This document shows positions 45,991-54,191 of a stretch of DNA of 64,000 bases, piece by piece. The stretch is taken from contig JAWKSY010000014.1 in the NCBI GenBank assembly GCA_041402125.1, positions 50,903-114,902 on the forward strand, given 5' to 3'. The translations under genes and the position numbers were made by a program. Each line of letters begins with the position of its first letter. Within the stretch, counting starts at the first letter, position 1. Origin of the DNA: JAWKSY01 sp041402125 (GTDB lineage: Bacteria > Planctomycetota > GCA-002687715 > DRQF01). The notes beneath the pieces were generated by a model, which worked only from the letters and a program-made list of their open reading frames with translations, ran no database searches and was not told the DNA's origin.

Positions 45991-46862
45991 GCGCGGGACT
46001 CCCGCCGCGCGAGATCCGCCGCGACGCGCTCGAAGAGCGGCAGCACGGCCTCGCGCGCGTTGTGCTCGCACTCGAGGACGACGGCCTTCAGGTTCGACGC
46101 GCGCTCGAGCACGAGCTCGAAGATCTCCCAGGTCTCGCGCAGCACCTCGACCCCGTGATCGTCGTCGACGAAGACGCGCCCTCCGTGCTCGAAGGTCGAG
46201 CCGCCGGCGACGTGGACCTCGACGACGCGCTCGAGGGGAAAGTCCGCCAGCCCGTCGAGGGCGCCGTGTCCCATCACGCGCTGATAGACGGCGAGATGCG
46301 CGACGTCCAGCAGCATGCCGGTGTCGGCGTCCTCGAGCACGCGGCCGAAGTAGTCGAGGAGGTGCATCTCGCCGAGGTAGACGTGCGCCGGAGGATTCTC
46401 GGGCAGGACCTCGTGATCCAGTCCCTCGCGCAGCCGCCGCACGCCCCGCGCCATCTCCGCCGCGGATTCCGGCGAGAAGATCGGAGGCATCAGCGTGCCG
46501 TGGCCCCGGTCGCGCGCGCCGACGTACCAGAGCCCGGCGTCGCCGCAGACCCAGGCGGGCCGGACCTCGGCCAGGACCTCGCGCATCCGGGCGATCCAGG
46601 CCTCCTCGATGTCGTCACCCTCTTCCAGGTTCACGTCCAGGAAGTGGTAGGTCGTCGGCGCCCCGGAGGCGATCCACTCCCGCGCGTCGTCGTCGAGACC
46701 GCGTTCGAGATCCGCCCCGATCTCAAGGAACTGCAGGAGGTCCGGACGGTCCCGCCGGAAGGCGTTCGGATCCAGGCCGTCGCGGCGCGCGTCGTACTCG
46801 GTCGAGATGCCGAGGCCGAGCCGAGGCAGCGCCTTCACGCGATCGAGGAAGTTCCCGTCCAT
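45987..46862 (-). CDS. MNIO-family (DUF692/MbnB-like) iron enzyme
   Basis: This is a 291-residue TIM-barrel protein matching DUF692, the multinuclear non-haem iron oxidative enzymes (MbnB, TglH, ChrH, BufB). Recognisable stretches are LPRLGLGIS at the start, FLEIGAD, YHFLDVNLEE (His73), VLPENPP (Glu155), MLLDVAHLAV (Asp186, His189), VVEVHVAGGSTFEHGGRVFVDDDHG (His217, Asp235, His236) and VVLECEHN (Glu264). The usual SDHL motif is replaced by GDAG (residues 107-110), so one common His is missing. Members modify Cys or other residues in ribosomal peptides with a partner protein. The partner gene overlaps downstream. Confidence 0.82.
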   Translation of the reverse strand: MDGNFLDRVKALPRLGLGISTEYDARRDGLDPNAFRRDRPDLLQFLEIGADLERGLDDDAREWIASGAPTTYHFLDVNLEEGDDIEEAWIARMREVLAEVRPAWVCGDAGLWYVGARDRGHGTLMPPIFSPESAAEMARGVRRLREGLDHEVLPENPPAHVYLGEMHLLDYFGRVLEDADTGMLLDVAHLAVYQRVMGHGALDGLADFPLERVVEVHVAGGSTFEHGGRVFVDDDHGVEVLRETWEIFELVLERASNLKAVVLECEHNAREAVLPLFERVAADLARRESRA

Positions 46863-46912
46863 GCCGGGAAACTACCACGCCGTCCGCCCCCGCCCCACGG
46901 CCGCTCGGCGGA

Positions 46913-48595
46913 TCAGTCCGTGAAGCGCAGCGCGAGGCCGTTCGAGGAGGCGAGGCCGTTCGTCGCGTCGAAGAACTGCAGGAAGAGGGAGACGCCGTCG
47001 AGCGCGGGCTGGCGCAGGTCGAGCGGCCATTGCGCCGCCCCGCTCCCGTCGAGCGGCAGGTTGTCGATCAGGAAGGCGAAGTCCGCGCCGGTGTCGACGA
47101 GGACCGGGATCGCGGTCGGCCCGTAGAGCATGTCGTCGGCCGCGAAGCCGCCGAGGAGCGAGCCGTGGCCGTTCGGCGTGCCGCCGGTGAGGACGATCGG
47201 GCCCTGGAGCGGATCGGATGCGTAGTTCACGCGACCGAGGTCGAGCGGATGATCGGCGGGGTCGCCGTAGCGGTGCCAGCCGAGCGGGGATTCGATCCGC
47301 ATCCGCCCCATCTGGGGTCCGGGAGGAAGCAGGCCGGCCGCGATCGCGGCCTGCGTGTTCCCGCCGAGCAGGACCTCGGCGAAGCCGTCGCCGTCGCGGT
47401 CGCCGACCGACGCGAAGGAACGCGTGCGGGCGCCGGGAAAGGGGCCCGAGAGTTCGTGGAGGAGCGAGAGATCCGAGCCCCGGTGGATGCGCACCGCGCC
47501 CGCCCCGCCCGCGGTCGTCGGATGCCAGCCGCCGATGCCGAACTCCGGGAGGCCGTCGCCATCGAGGTCGGGGAGCTTCTTCAGTTCCGGCGCCCGGCCG
47601 AAGGCGTAGCCGGTGTCGTACAGGACGCTCGCGTCCGCGCCCGACATGACGACGGTGCCGAAGTTGCCGGCCGTGCCGTAGTTCGCGGCGATCTCGGCGA
47701 TGCCGTCGCCGGTCAGGTCGTGGAGGATCAGGCCACCCTCGTAGCCGCGGGCGAAGTAGCCGTTACCGGGGAACGAGGTGAGGATCACGAAGGGGTTCGC
47801 CGGGTTGCCGGACCGGATCTCGATCTGCCCCGTGCCGAAGTTGCGGATGCCGATGAAGAGATCGTCCCACCCGTCGCCGTCGTAATCACCGCCCCCGGAG
47901 ACGCAGGGCTGCACGTCGATGAGGAACAACCCCGTCGAGTAGTTGTTCGGAAGGAGGATGGCCACGGTGTTGGTCACCGGGTTGAGAACCCGAGTGGCGT
48001 CGGATCCGCTCATGATCACTTCACCCACGCCGTCGCCGGTCACGTCGTGGAACGGCTGGATCCAGCGCCCGCCGAAGCCGATTCCCTGCGGCGTGAACAC
48101 CTCATGGAAGGAGATCCGGGTGAAGGTCGCCCCGGAGACGATCTCGACCCCGGAGAAGACGTGGTTCGTCGTCGAGCAGCTGTACGAACCGAAGATCAGG
48201 ACGCAGTCCGTGTATTCGTACTCCCGACGCCGCTGCACGGCGATGTCGGCGTGCCCGTCGCCGTCGACGTCGTCGATCCAGGCGATGTCCTCGCCGTAGA
48301 AGTGCACGTTGGTCGCCGTGCAGAGGCCGGAGAACGACGAGCAGTAGACGCCGACCGGAACTCCGTTCGGCGTGAAGTTGAGGACCGACATGTCGGATCC
48401 GCGACAGAGGGCGAACCCGGCGGACGAGGTCGTCAGGAACTCGGGGATCCCGTCGCCGTCGCGATCGGGCCCGGGCTCGATGAGGCCCTCGCCCCAACCG
48501 TTGGCGTTCGAATCGAGGGCGAACTGGACGGGGAAGCCCTGGCCGCGCGCGGCCGCGGCGAGGAGGACGATCGCGAGCAGGGTCCGGAACGACAT
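46913..48595 (-). CDS. Secreted FG-GAP repeat protein, copy 1
   Basis: From the ATG at 48595 (AAGGAG six bases upstream) the protein has 560 residues. A signal peptide (FRTLLAIVLLAAAARG) is followed by about seven FG-GAP/integrin-like repeats with calcium-binding DxDGDG loops (DRDGDGIPEF, DVDGDGHADI, DYDGDGWDDLFIG, DLDGDGLPEFGIGG). These probably form a beta-propeller. The last 120 residues (from GWHRYGDPADHPLDLGRVNY) end in LPLDGSGAAQWPLDLRQPAL and SSNGLALRFTD, a tail shared with copy 2. The tail resembles C-terminal beta domains of planctomycete exported proteins. It precedes the MNIO gene by 50 bases. Confidence 0.85.
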   Translation of the reverse strand: MSFRTLLAIVLLAAAARGQGFPVQFALDSNANGWGEGLIEPGPDRDGDGIPEFLTTSSAGFALCRGSDMSVLNFTPNGVPVGVYCSSFSGLCTATNVHFYGEDIAWIDDVDGDGHADIAVQRRREYEYTDCVLIFGSYSCSTTNHVFSGVEIVSGATFTRISFHEVFTPQGIGFGGRWIQPFHDVTGDGVGEVIMSGSDATRVLNPVTNTVAILLPNNYSTGLFLIDVQPCVSGGGDYDGDGWDDLFIGIRNFGTGQIEIRSGNPANPFVILTSFPGNGYFARGYEGGLILHDLTGDGIAEIAANYGTAGNFGTVVMSGADASVLYDTGYAFGRAPELKKLPDLDGDGLPEFGIGGWHPTTAGGAGAVRIHRGSDLSLLHELSGPFPGARTRSFASVGDRDGDGFAEVLLGGNTQAAIAAGLLPPGPQMGRMRIESPLGWHRYGDPADHPLDLGRVNYASDPLQGPIVLTGGTPNGHGSLLGGFAADDMLYGPTAIPVLVDTGADFAFLIDNLPLDGSGAAQWPLDLRQPALDGVSLFLQFFDATNGLASSNGLALRFTD

Positions 48596-48669
48596 GGCCA
48601 TCTCCTTCCGCGGTCCCCGAAGCCGGGCGTCAGGGGCCGACTCGGCCCCTCCCCCTCGCGGCGGAGCCG

Positions 48670-50250
48670 TCAGTTCGTGAAGCGCAGCGCGAGGCCGTTC
48701 GAGGACGTGAGACCATTGGTCACGTCGAAGAACTGCAGGTACATCGTCAGCCCGTCGAGCGCCGGCTGGCGCAGATCGACCGGCCATTGCGCCGAGCCGT
48801 TCCCGTCGAGCGGCAGGTTGTCGATCAGGAAGAGGAAGTCCGCGCCGGTGTCGACCAGGATCGGGATCGCGGTCGGTTCGTAGAGCATGTCGTCCGCGGC
48901 GAATCCGCCGAGCATCGAGCCGTGGCCGTTCGGCGTGCCGCCGGAGAGGACGACGGGACCCTGGAGCGGATTCGAGGCGTAGTTCACGCGACCGAGGTCG
49001 AGCGCGTGATCGGCGGGGTCACCGTAGCGGTGCCAGCCGAGGACCGACTCCACGCGGACCTGACCCTGCGAAGGGCCGGCCATGTAGCCGGGATAGTAGT
49101 ACGACGAGATCATCAGGTCCTCGAACCCGTCACCGTTGTGGTCGCCGGCGGCGCAGAAGGAGCTGACATGGCCGACGGGGAGGCCTCCGGGGAGAACTCG
49201 CAACTGCGACAGATCGGTGCCGCGGAGGATGACGACGGAACCGATGTCGGATGGCGAATTCCAACCGGCGATGCCGATCTCGGGCGTGCCGTCGCCGTCG
49301 AGATCGGGAAGGGGCCAGAATCCCCTGCTCGAGATGGCGACGGGTCCGGTGTCGAGCAGGACGCTCGCGTCCGCCCCCGAGAAGATGACGGCGCCTCCGG
49401 CGCCGTAGCTGCCGTAGCTGCCGGTGATCTCCGGGACGCCGTCTCCGTTGATGTCGTGCAGGAAGTTCCCGCTTTGAGAGCCGAGCTCGGGGTAGGACCC
49501 GCCGGGGATCGAGAGGAGCACCGCGAAGGCGTCCGCGGGATTTCCCGAACGGATCTCGATGAGACCGGTGCCGCCGTTTCGGTAGCCGATGTAGAGGTCG
49601 TTCCAGCCGTCGCCGTCGAGATCCTGACCCGTCGCGAGACGGGGCACGAACCCGCTCTCGGTCACCGTGAGCGGAATGAACCCGGGGAGGACCTGCTCGG
49701 TCTGGACGTCACACACTGTAAGGGCCGACGTCCCGTTCCGGATGACCTCCTTCGTGCCGTCGCCGTTCAGGTCATTCAGCGAGAGGTACCCTCCTCCCCA
49801 TTGCCCGCTGCCGGAGAATTCGGCGAGCGGAAGGAAGGTGTCGCTCGAGAGGACGAGGAAGCCGCTGCCGTAGGAGTAGGTCGTCGTGCACCCGTCCCAG
49901 CAGAAGACTGTCCCGGTGACCACGTTGCGACTGATGATGATGTCGGCGAGTCCGTCCCCGTCGACGTCGTCGGTCCACGATCCCCCGCTGTACGAGACCG
50001 TGTGGTAGTAGTAGGAGAAGTTCTGCACGAAGTGGATCACCGACAGATCCGCTCCGTCGCAGAGCGCGACTCCTACCGAACTCAAGAACACCACTTCGGG
50101 AATGCCGTCGCCGTTCAGGTCCGCGCCCGGCGACATGCTCGCGGCACCCCAGCCATTGGCGCTCGACTCGACGGAGAGCTGAACGGGGAAGCCCTGCGCG
50201 CGAACGACGAGCGAGAGCAGGACGGATGCGAAGATCATTCGGATGATCAT
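48670..50250 (-). CDS. Secreted FG-GAP repeat protein, copy 2
   Basis: This is a 526-residue paralogue of the next gene downstream. A signal peptide (MIFASVLLSLVVRAQG) is followed by FG-GAP repeats with loops such as DLNGDGIPEVVFL, DVDGDGLADIIIS, DLDGDGWNDLYIG and DHNGDGFEDLMIS. The tail from GWHRYGDPADHALDLGRVNY is nearly identical to copy 1 (about 80% by eye over 120 residues), while the propeller parts have diverged more. The start at 50250 is supported by the signal peptide; a second ATG at 50238 would also do. It is divergent from recQ, with about 150 bases between them. Confidence 0.85.
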   Translation of the reverse strand: MIIRMIFASVLLSLVVRAQGFPVQLSVESSANGWGAASMSPGADLNGDGIPEVVFLSSVGVALCDGADLSVIHFVQNFSYYYHTVSYSGGSWTDDVDGDGLADIIISRNVVTGTVFCWDGCTTTYSYGSGFLVLSSDTFLPLAEFSGSGQWGGGYLSLNDLNGDGTKEVIRNGTSALTVCDVQTEQVLPGFIPLTVTESGFVPRLATGQDLDGDGWNDLYIGYRNGGTGLIEIRSGNPADAFAVLLSIPGGSYPELGSQSGNFLHDINGDGVPEITGSYGSYGAGGAVIFSGADASVLLDTGPVAISSRGFWPLPDLDGDGTPEIGIAGWNSPSDIGSVVILRGTDLSQLRVLPGGLPVGHVSSFCAAGDHNGDGFEDLMISSYYYPGYMAGPSQGQVRVESVLGWHRYGDPADHALDLGRVNYASNPLQGPVVLSGGTPNGHGSMLGGFAADDMLYEPTAIPILVDTGADFLFLIDNLPLDGNGSAQWPVDLRQPALDGLTMYLQFFDVTNGLTSSNGLALRFTN

Positions 50251-50403
50251 GGACGACGGGTCTCCTTCCTCGGCGGACCGCGGCAATCACCGCGACGCCT
50301 TCCGCCGGGGGTATTGAACCCCGGACCGCGGGGTCCGGTCAATCGGGGGGCCGAATGTCCCGCCCCCGAGCGATGATTCACCGTTCCTTCACCCGAGCCC
50401 GCG

Positions 50404-52521
50404 ATGTCCCCCGACGATTCCCGCCTCCGATCGATCCTCCAGGAACGCTTCGGCCACGCCGCGCTGCGGCCGGGGCAGGAGCGTGCCCTGGCGCCCGTCC
50501 TCTCGGGGCGGGACGCCCTCGTCGTGATGCCGACGGGCAGCGGCAAGTCCCTCTGCTACCAGCTCCCGGGGCTCGTCGAGAACGGCACGACCATCGTGGT
50601 CTCGCCCTTGATCTCGTTGATGAAGGACCAGGTCGACGGGCTGCGGCAGCGCGGCATCGCGGCCGCCGCGCTCAACAGCAGCCTCGACGCCGAGACCGCG
50701 CGGGCGACGGTCGGCGCCGCGATGCGGGGCGAGCTCGACTTCCTCTACGTCGCGCCCGAACGCCTCGCGCTCGATTCCTTCGTCGGGATGGCGCGCGGGA
50801 TGGAGATCGCGCGCGTCGCGGTGGACGAGGCTCACTGCGCCTCGCAGTGGGGGCACGACTTCCGGCCGGACTACCTGCGGATCGGGAACTTCCTCGACGC
50901 GATCGGCCGCCCGCCCACCGTCGCCCTCACCGCGACGGCGACGCCCGAGGTGCGCGAGGACATCGAGCGGATCCTCGGCCTCCGCGACCCGGCGCGCGTC
51001 GTCACGGGATTCGACCGCCCGAATCTCGCCTTCGTGGTGCGGCGCGCCTCGACGCGGAACGACAAGGCGGCGCGGCTGCGGGAGGCCCTCGCCGAGGTGA
51101 GGGACGGCGCCGCGATCATCTACGCCGCGAGCCGCAAGAACGCGGAACGCGTCGCGGCCGAGGTCGACGGCGACTGCCTCGTCTATCACGCGGGCCTCGA
51201 CCCGGCGACGCGCCACGAGGTGCAGGAGCGCTTCGCGAGCGGCGAGGCCGACCTGATCGCGGCCACGAACGCCTTCGGCATGGGCATCGACCGCGCGGAC
51301 GTGCGTCTCGTCGTCCACTGGGATCTTCCCGGCTCGCTCGAAGCCTATTACCAGGAAGCCGGCCGCGCGGGACGCGACGGCGCCCCTGCACGCGCGCTGC
51401 TCCTCTTCGGCGAGGGCGACACGCGCCTCCAGGAGTTCTTCATCGACGTCGCCCATCCGCCCGCCGAGGTGTTCGCCCGCGTGCGGAATGCCCTGATCGA
51501 GGCCCGGGACGGGGAGCGCGTCCTCGATCGCGAGGGACTCGAGTCCGGGGGCGAGGACTCGCGGATGCGCGCGATGCTCGGCAGCGCCGCGAATCAGATG
51601 GTCGGGGCGGGTCTCGTCGCGCGCCGCGGACCCGACGCCGGCTACGAGCTCCTCGACGATCGCGAGGAGTCCTTCGCCGCCTTCCTCGAGGATCGCGGGC
51701 ACGACCCGCGCGAGGGCCGCGATCGCCAGCGCCTGGCGACCGTCGCCGGCTACGCCCGGCGGCGCGCGTGCCGGCGCGACGCGATCCTCCGCTACTTCCA
51801 GGCCGACGAGGAGCTCGCACCCGGGTGCGGTCGCTGCGACGTCTGCGCCGGCGGCGGCGGCGAGTCGCGCGATCTCCGCGAGAACGAGGTGCTGTTGCTG
51901 CGGAAGATCCTCGCCGGGGTCGCGCGCTGCCGCGGTCGCGCCGGCAAGCAGAAGATCGTGCAGATGCTGGCCGGGTCGACGGCGAAGGGAGTCGGCGGCA
52001 CCTACCTCGAATCGCTGAGCACCTTCGGACTGCTCGCCGAGGTGCCGCGCGATCACATCAAGCGCTGGCTCGAGGCGGCCGAGGACGCCGGCCTCGTCCG
52101 CTCGGAGGGCGATCGCTACCCGGTGCTCGTCCTCGCCGAGGAGGGGCTCGGGGTCATGCGCGACGGGATGATGCCCCCGCCCTCGGCCTGGCCCGCCGCC
52201 GGCCGTGGGACCCGCGTCGGGGTCTCGAGCCCGGGCGGCTCGCGGCGCGCCGCCGCCGGGGAGGGCCCGCGCGTCATCCGCGAGGAGGGCGACGAGGCCG
52301 CGGCCGCGCTGGGGGAACGACTCCGCCACTGGCGCCGCGAGGAGGCCCAGCGCCAGGGACTGCCGCCCTACGTCGTCTTCCCCGACACCACCCTGGTCGC
52401 CCTCGCCCTCCAGCGCCCCGCCAGCCCGGCCGACCTCGAGGGGATCAAGGGGCTCGGGCCGGCCCGACGCGAGCGCTACGGCGAGGCCATCCTCGAGATC
52501 TGCCGGCTCGAGGACGCCTGA
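50404..52521 (+). CDS. recQ: ATP-dependent DNA helicase RecQ
   Basis: This is a 705-residue superfamily 2 helicase that unwinds DNA 3' to 5' in recombination and replication-fork repair. Walker A is VMPTGSGKSLCYQLPG, the DEAH box is VDEAHCASQWGHDFRPDY, motif VI is YYQEAGRAGRDGAPAR. The RQC zinc site is C-x16-C-type (ACRRDAILRYF and GCGRCDVC). A winged-helix part and a C-terminal HRDC domain (PADLEGIKGLGPARRERYGE) follow. The length is slightly above the E. coli enzyme because of a linker of about 60 residues before HRDC. Confidence 0.95.
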   Translation: MSPDDSRLRSILQERFGHAALRPGQERALAPVLSGRDALVVMPTGSGKSLCYQLPGLVENGTTIVVSPLISLMKDQVDGLRQRGIAAAALNSSLDAETARATVGAAMRGELDFLYVAPERLALDSFVGMARGMEIARVAVDEAHCASQWGHDFRPDYLRIGNFLDAIGRPPTVALTATATPEVREDIERILGLRDPARVVTGFDRPNLAFVVRRASTRNDKAARLREALAEVRDGAAIIYAASRKNAERVAAEVDGDCLVYHAGLDPATRHEVQERFASGEADLIAATNAFGMGIDRADVRLVVHWDLPGSLEAYYQEAGRAGRDGAPARALLLFGEGDTRLQEFFIDVAHPPAEVFARVRNALIEARDGERVLDREGLESGGEDSRMRAMLGSAANQMVGAGLVARRGPDAGYELLDDREESFAAFLEDRGHDPREGRDRQRLATVAGYARRRACRRDAILRYFQADEELAPGCGRCDVCAGGGGESRDLRENEVLLLRKILAGVARCRGRAGKQKIVQMLAGSTAKGVGGTYLESLSTFGLLAEVPRDHIKRWLEAAEDAGLVRSEGDRYPVLVLAEEGLGVMRDGMMPPPSAWPAAGRGTRVGVSSPGGSRRAAAGEGPRVIREEGDEAAAALGERLRHWRREEAQRQGLPPYVVFPDTTLVALALQRPASPADLEGIKGLGPARRERYGEAILEICRLEDA

Positions 52522-52743
52522 AGGGGTCGGTCCCGCGCCCGGAATCCGCCTCCCGGGCGGCCCGGATCGGCGATCCGGGGCCGGCCGGGCGCGTCCGGAT
52601 CGGCCGGCGCCGGGCCGGAATCTCGACCGTCCGGGCCGGGGCCTCGATTTATCCTTTTACCGCCGGGCACGGGTCGCGTCTGGGCCTTCGATGAGGAACC
52701 GCGACGGCGCGAGGGGCGCCGCCCCCGCTCCCGGAGGAATGCG

Positions 52744-53969
52744 ATGACGAAGACGCTCCTGACCACGGCGGCCCTGGGCCTTCTCCTGCTGAGCGCGGCC
52801 GGCCCCGCCCTCGCCCAGAACCGGGGCGACGAGCTCGCCGCCCTCCGCCACGCCAAACAGGTCCAGCTCGGTCGCTTCATCTTCCGCAGCCCGGCCCTGA
52901 GCCTCGACGACAGCATCTCCTGCGCGAGCTGCCACAAGGTCGAGCACGCCTTCGCCGACGTCCGCGCCGAGCCGGAGGGCATCCTCGGCACCGGCGGCGG
53001 ACGCAACTCCCCCACCCTCGTCGGGGTGAAGCACGTGCGCTTCTTCCCGGGGGTGGCGAAGATGGGGAACAACCGCCCGCTCGTCGCCGAGGCCCTCACC
53101 CTCGCCCAGCGCTGCCTCGCGCCGATCGAGAATCCCCTCGAGATGGGCTCCTCGATCGAGGTCGCGGTCAAGAAGCTGCGCGCGATCGAGGGCATGAAGG
53201 AGCGCTTCAACGAGGCCTTCGGTCCCTCGATGATGGGCGTCACCGAGGAGCGCATGGGAGAGGCCCTCGCCACCTTCCTCGAGACGCTCGACGTTCCCGA
53301 GACGCGTTTCCACGCCTTCCTTTCCGGTGATCACGACGCCCTCGACAACCTCGAACGTCGCGGCTACCGCCGCTTCGTCGGAGCCGGCTGCGCCGAGTGT
53401 CACCGCGGTGAATCCCTGAGCGACGGCCTCGTGCATCCCGTCTTCCTTCCCGGCTCCGAACGGGCCCGCAAGCAGCAGGAGCGGGCGGTCGAGATCGCGC
53501 AGCGGGCCTCGCGCAACCGCTTCGATCGTCAGGTGGAGTTCCCGCGCCGGGGACTCGCCCGCGACCTCTTCGACGCGGTGACGCGCGTGCCCAGTCAGGG
53601 CGGTTGCGACGCGATGGCAACTGCGCCCGCAGCGCGGCGGCTACGGCGGCAACACTCCGGGCGTGACCATCGGCGTGTCCGTACGCTGCGCTCTGGAACC
53701 TCACCCAGACCGGTCCCTACTTCCGGGACGGCAGCGAGAGCAAGCTCGACGCCGCGCTCGCCCGCCACGTCGCGGAGCTGACCGAGGTCCAGAAGGGATG
53801 GACGCAGGTCGAGCGCGCCCTCGCGGCCCAGAAGCGCGAGGGGATCCGCCCCGCCCGCGAGCTGCTGCCGCGTGAGCGGAAGTGGCTCGGCAATGAGAAC
53901 CTGGCGAAGCTCGAGGAGCTCGATCTGATGAGCATCCGGACCTTCCTCGGCTCGCTCGACGCCAACTGA
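52744..53969 (+). CDS. Di-haem cytochrome c peroxidase (MauG-like), disrupted by at least two frameshifts
   Basis: The first 290 residues are intact: a signal peptide (LLTTAALGLLLLSAAGPALA), the first haem site CASCHK near residue 60, and the second CAECHR near residue 218. From about 53600 the reading frame shifts, and it shifts again near 53680. The true C-terminus reads GGYGGNTPGVTIG, then LWNLTQTGPYFRDGSESKLD and LGNENLAKLEELDLMSIRTF, ending at 53969. The span of 1226 bases becomes an exact 408 codons when two bases are removed. Such enzymes reduce H2O2 in the periplasm using cytochrome electrons. Confidence 0.85.
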
Positions 53970-53985
53970 CGCCAGCGGGCCTCGA

Positions 53986-54026
53986 CGAGGACGCCGCCGG
54001 CCCCTCCCGGGTCGGCGGCGTCCTCG
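53986..54026 (+). terminator. Intrinsic-type terminator after the peroxidase gene
   Basis: CGAGGACGCCGCCG (53986-53999) pairs with CGGCGGCGTCCTCG (54013-54026). The stem of 14 bp is followed by CGTTT. It lies 17 bases after the stop of the peroxidase gene. Confidence 0.6.
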
Positions 54027-54191
54027 CGTTTCCGGGGGAGCCGCCGGCCGAAGGGACCCGCCTCATCGAAAACCCCAGCTAATCGACTGGCTCAAATCAA
54101 GTCACGCGGCGATTCGCCCGCTCCGGCCTATCCTTCTGGTGTCGCCTCCCTCTCCCGGGGCGTCACGGCACGAAGGACACTGGAGTGACCC

